64,000 nucleotides of DNA from Antedon bifida. Lineage: Eukaryota; Echinodermata; Crinoidea; Comatulida; Antedonidae. Under the pieces are notes generated by a model, which did no database searches, was not told where the DNA came from, and worked only from the letters and a program-made list of their open reading frames with translations. Shown one piece after another: positions 13,173 through 25,000 of this stretch (position 1 is the stretch's first letter; each line of letters begins with the position of its first letter). The stretch covers positions 20,379,820 to 20,443,819 of the forward strand of contig OY727096.1 of the NCBI GenBank assembly GCA_963402885.1, read 5' to 3'. The translations under genes were made by a program, and so were the position numbers.

Positions 13173-14031
13173 ATCTTAGAGTTTGTTTTAGTCGGTAAAC
13201 ATATTCGTAAATAATGCGTAGTATTGGCAATAAAAATGCAATGAGTTTGCCTTTTATAGAATAATGAATATTTTGCCTTTATGCTCTGTTTTTAAAGTGC
13301 TCTCAGGACTCAGTTTTCATATAATTCCATTTATTGATGATTTTTTGACAATGTGCTTCTTTTTTTATTGTTATTATTATCTTTCACTTTATGCACCAAA
13401 CAATTTCCATCTACACATTTTAATTGTTTTTTTATGTGTGAATTTTTGCACTTTTTTTATTAAGTAAATTTATTAAATTATTTTATTCTTTCTATATTAA
13501 AACTAAAAGCATGCCCATATATGTGCAATAATCATATAATGATGATAATTATATAAAAGAAATTATATTTGAAAATCTATATTTTATTCATTATTATAAT
13601 TTTTGGCTGTTTATGTTTTTGGAAGCCTCTTTTACACATTGACTGTTTTTATTGTAGCTATTATAACTGTAAATAATTAAATAAGTTATACCAAGATCTG
13701 TGCTGTATGTATGGCATGTAATAAACTATGACTACATACCCACCTACTATTATAGAATAGCACGACTTGTATCCAATCATATAAACAGTTAAATAATACT
13801 GATAGGTGTGGGTGTGTGGTGCTCAATGCAGTCACAAATATTTCACTACCATTTATTTGATTATTTACTGGCTATGGACTAATATACTAATATCATGTCT
13901 TCTGTTTCAGTTATGTTATACCATTTCATTATGTTGTATTTTTGTACTATGTATTATCTGTAAAAGTGTTCTGTAGCCATGACAACACACCATTTTTTAG
14001 TTGTATGGATTGTAATGATGCTCTAAGTGTT

Positions 14032-14037
14032 AATAAA
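14032..14037 (+). terminator. Candidate TEX2 polyadenylation signal
   Basis: AATAAA 1.8 kb after the TEX2 stop. Two more hexamers near 14526 and 14545 are followed by a GT-rich run (TGTTGTTGTTG), which makes those downstream sites at least as likely. Confidence 0.3.
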
Positions 14038-14639
14038 TGGATTGCTTTAAACAAAAATTAATATTCTTCTCCACAACCAATCATAAAAGTGCAAAGGAAT
14101 TTGTGCAGTTATGTGCCTGTGTGAAAGGGGCTTCTAAATATTATGTCCTAGGAGAAGATGATAGCAATTTGTTAACCGCCGCTTATCAATGTCCATACCA
14201 TAGTTATTTTGTCTAAATAGTAGTAGTACAGTATATACTAAGATAAATTGATATATGACTTTATACAGCGATACCTTTGGCATATCACATGTTTATATGA
14301 TGCTAAATGATATTGTCTATGTTTTAACGTTAATATTCAGGCAATTAAATTGATTATTCTAGTATGATCATCAGAAATATATTACAGAAAATATGTTTTA
14401 TATAGATGTTTCCTTTAAACCTCTATTTGTGTTGATACTCCATATTTGTGTTGGCTGTGTTCAGCCCTTTCACCTCCACCACATCTAACCGCAAACTACC
14501 ATAATGTTCTATTTGTTGTATATGTAATAAAAGGTTGCACAAAGAATAAACAGTGTTGTTGTTGTTTTCATTTTGTACACAATTTAATTACACATTTTTA
14601 AACTAATCTAAAATGTTGTAATGCATAAAACTGGTTAAA

Positions 14640-14890
14640 TAGTCTAGGAAAAAAATCTGAAAAAATGCCTAGAAAGCAAGGAGAGTGGAACGTTAGAGGC
14701 AGTCAACATAGAGCCAGTAAGCCTAAGTAATCCCTTCTGATCACTCTAAGCCCTATTGACACTTAATGTTTTGCCTTGTATTGAAATGGTGGCCATTTTG
14801 AAAAAAGGCAGAAGGAATTAATTAGGATATCTGGCTATGTTGACTGCCTCTAACATTCCACTCCCCCTAACTTATTTTTTTCCTAGACTA
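14640..14890. mobile_element. Foldback element E with long arms
   Basis: TAGTCTAGGAAAAAAAT ... ATTTTTTTCCTAGACTA; arms continue as AGGCAGTCAACATAGAGCCA against TGGCTATGTTGACTGCCTCT. Total about 250 bp. Between TEX2 and RNPS1. Confidence 0.88.
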
Positions 14891-15289
14891 AAAGTGCATA
14901 TTTGTAAATTAATATTAGCAAACATATCAAGTCAAAAACCCATTTATTTTTCCAATAAAAAAAGTTTAATACTAAAAACGGATTAAAACACTACTTTCCA
15001 CACCATTTTTTTACTGCACATTATAAATTAACGATACGTTTGCCTTCACTTTTTAAAATCGACATATGGAGAATTAATTAATACAAATGTCTTGCTTAAA
15101 TGACTATTTTTTAGACATGTTTTAGGGAGCACATGAATTTAAATATGTTGTAATAACATTCCATTTGTGCTACTAACATCTATACATTGCCATTCAATTT
15201 TGTTTGTTGAAAACATAAAGTAATAAATCTTGGATTACATACAGCAGTAATATTTAAATACTGTACTATGCCCACATTATTTTAAACAA

Positions 15290-15295
15290 TTTATT
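15290..15295 (-). terminator. Candidate RNPS1 polyadenylation signal
   Basis: TTTATT on + (AATAAA on -) about 310 nt beyond the RNPS1 stop codon. A second one lies at 14943-14948. Confidence 0.3.
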
Positions 15296-15607
15296 TACAT
15301 ATCAGGTATCTACAATTAACATTTGACATAAAAACAACAGGTCTACATGCCTTGCTAGATGTGAAAAAAGCATTAGTATATTCTGTGTAATAGTGTCCAA
15401 GTATATTTCCCTTTTGTAGGATTTGCTTATATAGAAAGAACAGATTTAGTGATTTAGTCAATTTTTATAGCTTCATTCACTCAACCTTAGAAGTGTCTTT
15501 ATTGTTCCAAATAGACACCACTTTTTGTCCCAACATCACAAAAAAAATGACATTTAAAACTCATCTGATAGCTTGACCAATAATGATTAGAAAAAAACAT
15601 TTAAAAA

Positions 15608-17748
15608 TTAACGGGATGAACTTGAGCTAGATCTACTGTAACGCCGCCTTCGGTTTGCTGGTGACCTTGAACGTGACCTTGATCTTCTACGTGGTGATCT
15701 GCGTTTAGGTGGTGACCTATTAGATAAAAACAAAATTGATAGCATATATATATTTCTATTGATTGATCACTTTATTTCATAATAAATATTCCATATATAC
15801 AACAAAGAAAACAGAAAATCACACTAAAATAGGATAGTGAAGCGATTTGAAGATCGTAATAGTTCGTAGTACAATTTTTAATATTCAAAACTCCTTATTC
15901 TAAAACCATAGACGCACTTGCGTAGTGGAAAAGATTAGGGTTTGTTTAATATGTTGTTGTGGACATTCATTCAAGAATAATTATTTATTGTCCTACCTTC
16001 TTCTCCTTGGTGGTGACCATCTTCTTCTTGGTTGCTGGAATCGTCTTGGTGGACTCCTCCTTTGCATTGGTGGTCTTGGTCTGGGCTGCAGCACAAATGC
16101 AGCGGTTACTTCTTGTCCATCAATTTGGCCTTTAACATAAAGATTATGATTATCGTAGTAAGTCGTATTTATGTTATTCTTAAAAACATTCTATTTCATA
16201 ACTACTATAATTAATTAGTATTTTAAAGATTGGTGGTCAGTGGCATAACAGCTATGAGCACTCACTGGCTAAACCCAGGGAACACCTCAATGATTCAAAC
16301 TACCCAGCGTTATTGCTAAACCAGGGACCTTCGCCCCATGCAGTACACCAATGGTGGTTGTTCTATATCTCCATCTTTACTTTTCCATAGAGATAGTCTT
16401 GTCTTGTTTCTGTAACGTTATACACATCGTATCCTACCTCCATCCATATGTTTCATAGCTTTTTCTGCATCCTGCCCATTCTCAAAATCAACATATCCAA
16501 AACCTTTTCCAAATGTGCCATGGCGTCTGTCTGGAGGCAATTCCACGCTCTTTACGGCACCGTACATTGAGAATATTTCAAGAAGATGATCTCGGTTAAC
16601 ATTTCTAGTGAGACGGCCGACGTGGATGCGAGTCGGTTTTGGGGATGGTGTTCTTTTACGTCTTTTTGGTGACTTGGACCTTGATCTAAAACGAAATGTT
16701 TTTAATTGTTAAAAATGGATATAATTTGGTGTAATTTTACACCTTAAGCCTGGTGCATCTTCTGTCTATCATTACAGCATACTTGAACACATCATCAATG
16801 ATCCTATACTGTGCAGAACCTTGTGTATTCGGTCACCAAAAAAAAAAAATACAGGCAAGAGCACCATTACTAGATGTTCAATAATACTAACTTTGAGGCC
16901 TTTTTCTTTGTTGGATCTTTGCTATGAGAACTACTGGAACTTCCACTGGAACTAGATCTAGATGAACTGGAGGTGCTTCTGGAACGTGAACTACCAGAAC
17001 TTCTGGAGCTGCCAGAGCTGCTCGACGAACCAGAAGAGCTTGATCGACTGCTGCTTCCAGAACTAAAAGAAAATGTCAATAATGTTGTAAATTATACAAT
17101 GATTTAAGAAAATACTTCTATGCTAACAAACTTACAGAATAATCGCACTGTGTGCACACTTACCTGCTGCTGCTGGATGAGGCACTAATACTTCTACGTT
17201 TCTTGTCTCTTGCTCTTTCCTTTTTAGCTGAATCCTTCCTGCTTCGACTCCTACTACGACTTCTGCTTCCTGCCCTGTAAAATTTAGCGATAGTCAGATT
17301 AAGATTTACTGCAGTATTAAAAAGTATGAACTAGGCTATGTATGGTTAATTTTTAAAAAAAAATCTTCAATCTTGCTCAAATTCAAACAATCATTCATAA
17401 ACAAATGGGCGAAAAACTGAATAAGCTGTAGGCCTAGGAAGTTTCCGAGTAATTCTTCTATAGTATCATAGGATATACGATATTGACCTTGCTATTTAAT
17501 ACATTTTACTAGCTAGGCCTACTAGGTTGATATTTAAGGTGGGCCTAGCGTTGATTTCACCAGCTCGGAACGCCTTCGTTCGTATTACGATGCTGCCGGT
17601 AAATCAGAGTCTAAAAAACACTATGCGCAATGAAATTTTTAAACAAGTTTATATAATAAAGAAATAAAAATGTCAATTAAACTAAGTTCTAATGTAAACA
17701 TGAAAATTAATTTAATGATTTATACGATAATCAAGGATTGACTTACAT
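15608..17748 (-). CDS. RNPS1: RNPS1, RNA-binding protein with serine-rich domain
   Basis: Exons in transcript order: 17748-17747, 17274-17164, 17062-16892, 16685-16438, 16129-15997, 15716-15608 (stop TAA). They total 774 nt, 257 residues. The first two exons encode an RS/Ser-rich region (SRSRSRSRSRK, long Ser runs). The 248-nt exon encodes the RRM (TRIHVGRLTRNV as RNP2, KGFGYVDFEN as RNP1). The last two exons encode the Arg/Pro/Ser-rich tail (RRSPPRR, SSSSSSR). RNPS1 is a peripheral exon-junction-complex and ASAP/PSAP component acting in splicing and mRNA surveillance. The start codon is AT|G, split by the first intron; an in-frame TGA lies two codons upstream in the first exon, so translation cannot begin earlier. 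The protein is shorter than the human form (305 residues), with a reduced N-terminus. Confidence 0.93.
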
Positions 17749-17830
17749 GTTTCAGAAATGCTCAGCTCCGTAAAAATTGTAAACAACGCTCTTTCGGTTC
17801 TTATGACATGATCAAAGAGGGCGCTGTATC
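17747..17830 (-). other. RNPS1: RNPS1 first exon / 5' UTR with short uORF
   Basis: The first exon ends with AT before donor GTAAGT; its 5' limit is not known. Upstream, on -, there is an ATG TCA TAA, a two-codon upstream ORF if the transcript reaches it. An in-frame TGA precedes the split start codon. Confidence 0.5.
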
Positions 17831-17865
17831 AGTTGTGTTGGTGATGCTCCTTATTTTTATAGTAG

Positions 17866-17909
17866 GCTATAGCAAAGAACTTATAACACTTATAAGTTCT
17901 TTGGCTATA
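17866..17909. repeat. Hairpin in RNPS1/DNAH3 intergenic region
   Basis: AAGAACTTATAA, a 3-nt loop, then TTATAAGTTCTT; flanks CTATAGC and GGCTATAG extend the stem to about 20 bp with one bulge. It may be the remnant of a very short foldback element. Confidence 0.7.
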
Positions 17910-18198
17910 GTACATATTAATAAATACGTTACGAACACGTTAAAACTAAACTAAAAATAATTACGTAAAAACTAAGCTAGTTAGAAATAAACCTAAAATC
18001 TTAGTTAGACAATCCACTTTACTTTAGAAACAAAGACAATAAGTAAAAGCAAAATAGCAACGATTAGACACGATTTTTAAAAGACAACACATTTTTCTCC
18101 ATGGAGGTATTTAAACCTCTATGTTTTTCTTTCTCTATAAATTAATAAAATACAATTTAATAGGCCTATATTTAATGTATAAAAAACTATTAGTTAGC

Positions 18199-18514
18199 TT
18201 AAAGATGTACATTGTCCCCCAAAAACATGAACAATTAAGGTTAATTAAATCAGACTTTGAATAGGTTATTTTGTAGTTTTTATAAAATTAATGACTTTAC
18301 TTATAAAATAGCATAATAAAAGGTTAAATTCAACCAAAAATCAATTGGCTGGCAGCTGGCCAATTTGACCATTTTTTGCATTAAATTACAGTTTTCTCTT
18401 TCTTTTTTAGGTCCAATTTTTAGGCAAAGTGGATAACTATTATGTGACATTAACATGGTATATTCATCAAAACAAATTTAAAAAATATTTTCAGGGAGAC
18501 AATACATCTTTAAA
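18199..18514 (-). mobile_element. Family F element, copy 1
   Basis: TTAAAGATGTACATTGTCCC ... GGAGACAATACATCTTTAA, about 316 bp, between RNPS1 and DNAH3. Inner AAATCAGACTTTGAATAGG matches copy 2 in reverse. Confidence 0.88.
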
Positions 18515-18628
18515 TTAGTTTAAAAGTTAGCACGTACCTAGCCTAATACATGCTACGCGTTATGTAACTTTTTTTTCTGACTCTTCAATTTATCAGTCTA
18601 GCGCCCTCATTTATAATTGATTGCTTTT

Positions 18629-18641
18629 CGGACCTAGCAAC
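18629..18641 (+). promoter_or_regulatory. Possible X-box (RFX site) upstream of DNAH3
   Basis: CGGACC-T-AGCAAC. The right half matches the RFX X-box half-site RGYAAC and the left half matches four of six positions of GTNRCC. RFX factors drive ciliary genes in animals, so the position about 460 bp upstream of a dynein start codon fits, but one imperfect site is weak evidence. Confidence 0.25.
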
Positions 18642-19098
18642 CTGATGCACTTCTTGTTCGCTAGCCCCAGTTTGTAAAGTTAGTAAAGTTTACTTTTTTG
18701 CAGTACTATGATTTAAAAAGTTTGTAGATTTAACCAATTTCAACAACCGTAATTTTGTGGTGTTTGAATTACACTAATTGTAGCGTATTTACAACAACAT
18801 TTAACAGAGCTTGTCAGGTAATAAACACACTCAAAACATTTCGCTTCACGAAAATGGACGGCACAACTCACTTCGTTCTAGGAGAATAAGCTGAAATTGC
18901 CTGGACCAATTAGGGCTTGGACTGTTCCTTGACCTAGCCTACGTCAAGACTAGAATTAAATTAGGCTTAACAGTCTTTTATATAAAGCAATGTTATGGGT
19001 AACATTCTGAACAAAATCACACCATCAGACTGATAAAAACAACCACACACAGATTTCACCACACAGACAGGAGAGTTTTGAAAACAAGACAAGTCATC

Positions 19099-22000
19099 AT
19101 GGCCTTGGATCGTGCTAAGGTAAATTCTTCATTCATATTTTTTATTATTACGTAATCATTGTCTTGAACACATAGATAGCCTATAGGCCTACAGTAAAGT
19201 AAATATTGATTTAGGCCTATATATACAAAGTTGTTTTCTTTTTAAATAATCACAAAATTGGTTTCTATAGTGGTCCTTATTAATTTTAATGTAAAATTCT
19301 GGTTGACATTATTATGTTTGCTAATATAATGAATAGTTTCTTTCATTTCAGTGTTCAGAAACGCCATTACTCAGTTGTAGTAAAACGAGGGGTTTACCGG
19401 GAATCCCACCGCTGCCTCCAGAGGGCAGTGATAACCCTTCGGACTTGTATCAGGTAAGATCACCTTTCCCTCATTCCTAACCAATTTATAGTCTTTTCAA
19501 ATAAAATAACAAAGTTCTACTTACACCATGATTTAATTTCTTTTTTTAAACTATTTTGTTACTTAAATAATTGTAATGATTATAATTATCAAAGTACAGA
19601 TAGAAAAATATAGATTGTGGATCCAAGTTTTATCTTAAAATGATATAATTTTGTAGGCCTATTATTTTTATATACCGTAATTAATTAAGATTATTAAGAT
19701 TCTAAAAAATATGGTGGCTAAATGCAAGGAAAATTGTCGGATTTGATAGGTAAATAGTTGGTGGACCTGCTGGATGTTGGAAAACCAAAGATTAAGATCT
19801 GGAAGCATTGGTCTAAGTCTAGAGCAATTACATTTAAATTCAATTCATTATTTATACATCTAGTAGAGAAGATATATTTACATTAAGAACAAAGGATACT
19901 GCTCTAGCAAATGTTTGTGCTTTATTTCTTAAAGTTGACTTGCAGATACTGAGTCAATATTATAATGTAAACAACACACTTTTACAAATAGATACAGATA
20001 GTTGTATGACAACTAACCTATTGTATTCATGGTAAAGCACAAAAATACATCTGAATAAAAGAACATTCTTAATTGGTGTGATCAAATATATTACAGTTAA
20101 TTAATGGATAATGTAACGCCATTGTTACTATTCTTACAAGTAGAATTAGTGAAACTTAACAATAACATACTAAAATAAGGCCTTTTGTTATTCAATATTT
20201 CAACATTCATTATGCTATTCTTCTGACCTTAAAATTTATGTCGATACAATTACAACAATATAATAAATTCTCATTCCCTCCGTAGTAAACAGGTAAACCA
20301 TATTGTATCATGTATCCTAGCAACTGGTATTGGAACTTAAATGATGATCTATGCAATTAATAATAGTTGTATCCTTCTCGCTTTGATAGTCCAAGGTCCA
20401 AACATTAATTGTCATTTGCCAGTACTGGAATACTAATTGTTGAAACATTGTTAAAGATGTATTGTCCCCCTGAAAAAAAATATGCCATTTTAATATCATA
20501 TAATAATCCACTTATCCACGCCACAAAAATTATTTACCTGAAAAAACTGTAATTTAAAGCAAAAAATAGTCAAATTGGCTGCCAGCCAATGGATTTTGGT
20601 TGAATTTAACCATTTATTTTGTCATTTTATAAGTGAAACATAATTTTTTTCGGGGTTTTTTTCTAAGCAAGTGATTAACTTGATTAAAACTACAAAATAA
20701 CCTATTCAAAGTCTGATTTAATTAATCTTCATTTTTCATGTTTTTGGGGAACAATTCATCTTTAAATGAAAAAATATATATTTGCTTGTGTCTAACATGG
20801 CATCCTAGGTTTAATTCCAGTTATATTATTATATTATACAGTAATTATTTCATTTCACAGATTGTATTACGACACAGTGAACACCCGCCAATCATGAAGG
20901 ATCCTTCCTGGACTAAGGCATCCCCCTTCAAAGAACAAAAATACCACCGAACTCCCAGCGAATCCATAGCTAATAACTACACGCCATCTGCGAAAAATCT
21001 TAAGATACGCTCACTGCCCAAGATCATGACGCGGTCTTGTACGCAGCCATCCATGAACAGAAAACGTAGTTACTCACGTATCCTTTTACTCTTGATTATT
21101 TTGCTTTATTTTCTATCTATACGTCAATGAATAATATACTGTAGCAAGAGAGTTATAAAATTATGCCTGCTAATTTTGTGAGACTAATATTATTGTACTG
21201 TATTAAATGCAGACAAATTTGCTAAAGCCTATCTAGACTATCAAACTAGTTTAAAAAAAGAGTGTGATGTGCCCAAATATGGTAGTGATATGACATTGTG
21301 TCCATATATGGGCGCATCACATTTTTTGTCACATAATAGTGTAGACAGAGTTTAATAATGCGTTTAATACTGTTCTGCTTTATTCATGTAACAAACACTG
21401 TGTTATATCTTGATGCTTTGCAGGACCTGATATATTGTATAATTCCGCTATTATTTTTAATGAAGGTTATTATAGCCTTATGAAGAAGTAAATCACAATA
21501 ACTAATGAATTGATTTCAATGGCATTTGTTATAGGCAGGTGTCCAATGCATTCACTTGATGCATTCATACATACTGTAGGTTCATACACAGTGAATATTC
21601 AATATTTTGTTTTTGAATTATAATATAAATAACTATTATCCAAATAATTTAATTTAATATATTTCATTACTTTGAGAATTAAAAATAAATTGAAATCCAT
21701 ACAGGTCTTAGAACTCGGCTATAGAATACATGATACATACATGCATCTTGCTAGGAGAAATGATCATTAAGGCCAATTTACACAGACAAGCGGTAACGGT
21801 AATAAAAATATTTAATCTATTGTTGCAATGTATTTTTAATTTGTTAAAGAGGGCCCCTGAATATCAGTTAACCCACTGTGCTAAACTGGAAGGGTTATAC
21901 CCTCTTTAAAGATGGTTGAAATAAAAAAAAAATTCCTTATCCCCATTTGCACTAAATGCGGTTTCTGCTCAGGATAGATACAGATTCTATGTGAGACAAG

Positions 22001-25000
22001 CTATGCAGTTTTCCGCTTACTGTTATTACTCGTCTGTGTAAATTGGCCTTTACTCCAATTATTGTACAGTCATCTTGGATTTCATTTCTCACTTATGACT
22101 TCTAATGGTTATCGAGTTGGAAATTGTTTAGTTAACGTGTGTGTTATTCTATTATACATTCAATTTGTTTACTCATGGCAAGTAGATAGATAATAACTGT
22201 AACTTAACACCTAATATAATGATTTTATAATTAATAATAATATGCATTATCATCAACATTGACCTAAATTGTAAGTCCGTATTAAATACATGCTAGGTTT
22301 TCATGTATATGTCCACCGGCTAATGGCCAGTAAAAACAAGAACGGGCGTGTAACACCTCACAGAAACTGACCAGCTTTGGCCGGTCATTTTTTGGTTGAA
22401 ATTGATGGCCAGTAAAAATTTAATTCAGGTCACTGGTTTATAATCTTTAGTTAAAATTAATCTTATGGCCACCCCCTATACTTTGTGCATCTAGTCTTAA
22501 TGTGCTGTATATTAACAGTACCAATTGCATTACTCCAGTAAATTATAAAACATCTAACCATATCATTATGCATAAAACATGCTAACACAGAAATTCTCTA
22601 CAATTGATTTCTCAAGTCAATGGTTATAATGAGGATATCTACATAAATTGTTTTCAATAGCGGTTACTTCCTTTCAACTCTGTAGTCAGGTGAAAACCTA
22701 GCTTTTATTGATTAGCTATTGTCTGCCACTTAATTTCACATATCTATTACAGATAAATATGTTTCTATAAATATAATTATATTGGCTATTTTATTAACTG
22801 TTAATTTCTCTGATTTAATTGATTGTTTTATTGTTTTATAGCAGTTATATAAGGACTTCTATGATTAAATTAATTATAAATGTTTCTGCTCTACTGAAGC
22901 TCTGTCTACACTATCAAACTAGTTTATTAAAAAAAAAGTGTGATGTGCCCAAATATGGTAGTGATATGACATCATCGTGTCCATATATGGGCATATCACA
23001 TTTTGTTGTCACATAAATAAAGTTTGATAGTTTAGACAGAGCTACATACAAAACATATCAGGAGCCTAATTTTATAAAATGTTTAGATAAATATTATAAA
23101 ATGTTACTGTCATTCTCATCAAAATTTTGCATTATTTATACTCTAGTAGTAATTGATAAAATAGTAATGTATTTAGCATATTTTGTGCTTAGCTACTTGG
23201 ATAAACCAGCATTAGCCATTTCAAATAGAAGAATATTACACCCCTACCTTCAAATGGGAGCTACCTAACATACCACCGTTTTATCATTTATTTGTGCAAA
23301 TTCATCTTTATTTTACTTAACCAATTATCAGCAAAGAGATCACCAAGAAATGGGAAGACTTCACCTACAAAACTGATGCAGCTCTCACCACGTGCTAAGA
23401 CATTTGTGAGCAAGAAAAATGGTCAAAATTTACAGAGCATGGCGTAAGTTGTGTGTTTGGACGACTGTTTCAAAGCATTCATAATAGCTTATATTAATAT
23501 AATGCTTCACAACAACAACGATATTATTATTAAAGTCAAATTTCTTACAACACTCATTCAGTCAAAAGTTTTGGGTTGGAGTACAATGTACATTGCAAAC
23601 TGGACATTGTGGTCGAACCTAACACATATGACTGAATGTATAGTAACCACTTTTTTGTAGACTTGTTCCTGTGCCACCTCTTTCTCGACCGATGACCCCA
23701 ATGGAGCAAATGGACATCATTTTGGACAAAGAAAGCAGAGAAGACGAGAATGAAGGAGAACCAAGCGAAAGAGATTTAGAGGCAAGTGGTCATTTTCTGT
23801 CTTATCTATGTCAAAAAAGAAAATCTAATATAGATAAACAACTTTCTCACCAATAATTTATCCTGCTTGTCTTCTAATCCAAAGGTCCAGTGTTTAATCC
23901 TGACCTACAGTAGTGCCAGAGTTGTAACTCTTTCATCTACGCCTCCTAAGTCTCAAATGAACCTTAGTTTATAACCACGATAAATTATAAAATAGTTTAT
24001 CCATCCTATAATTGCCAAGTTGCTCGCTGTTGGGTGTGTATAAAATTACAAAAAATTATTTGTTTTTTTTTTCATCAACAGCGTTATCATTACTACATTA
24101 CTAAAGGAATACAATCGTCAATGTTGGCGTCTCCACCAGCAGGTATGATTGAGAATGTCAGAAGTCATGTGCCGAATTCTTTACTTGAAAGTGCTTCGAT
24201 GCAGAAAGCTGTTGAAATACTTGAAAATGAGATATTCTGTGACTATGATTTTAGTGCTAGAAAAGCCATTAGTAAGTACTTTACCACATATATTTATTAT
24301 TTATTTTTATAATTAATACTTTTTAAAACATGAAGTATATTGTTTTTTAGCCCATGTACAAATACTCAAAACAGGAGCATAGAAGTAAAACAGTATCCTG
24401 TTCAAATGTTTTTTAGTAGATAAATGAATAAAATAAATCACTCCACTATCGTGAGCTTGCTAAATGAAGTTTTTCCCGTCAAATATTTAATTAATTTGTT
24501 TTCTATTTTTAGTTGATTACATATTAAAAGACCCAGAAGAAAAAATTCGTCTTTACATCGACTGGATTCCTAAAGTGTTCCCACGGCGGATTGTGAGGGC
24601 GCCTGTCCCCTGGCATAATACGTACTCGGTCAACAAAGAGCACAATGAACAGCATCTGTTTACTACAAACCCTATGATGTTAGAACTACAGGATCTATGG
24701 CATGAGAGGTAGGCTTTGGTATTTAATTTTCTGTAGGCTCTTGGATACCTGAGGTCTACTTATAGGTTTGTGAATGTTCTACATCGATTATATAGAGAAA
24801 ATGCATTGTGTATAACCAGATCTATTCTACATTTGTTAAAGTTTACACAGATTCTATTGTTAATGTTTTCTGGATATGGCATATTTCTGAATTTCTTGGA
24901 CATGGTTTTAGTAGAATAATTGATAATATACCTTTGTATATTTGTAGATTCAGTCACCTACGATTCGTACGTTTGTCAGATCTACTCTCAGCAGAGTTAC

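Larger units (their letters stand above)
12220..15607. other. Intergenic region between convergent TEX2 and RNPS1
   Basis: This should hold the TEX2 3' UTR and the RNPS1 3' UTR on the opposite strand. AATAAA hexamers on + lie at 14032-14037, 14526-14531 and 14545-14550. Possible - strand hexamers (TTTATT on +) lie at 14943-14948 and 15290-15295. Two inverted-repeat elements sit inside (12970-13172, 14640-14890). No coding exon was found. Confidence 0.6.
17749..19098. promoter_or_regulatory. Shared divergent promoter region of RNPS1 and DNAH3
   Basis: Head-to-head arrangement with about 1.35 kb between start codons. The region contains a strong hairpin (17866-17909), one about 316-bp inverted-repeat element (18199-18514) and an imperfect X-box-like motif (18629-18641). 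Apart from these features, no TATA box or initiator could be assigned with confidence. Confidence 0.5.
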
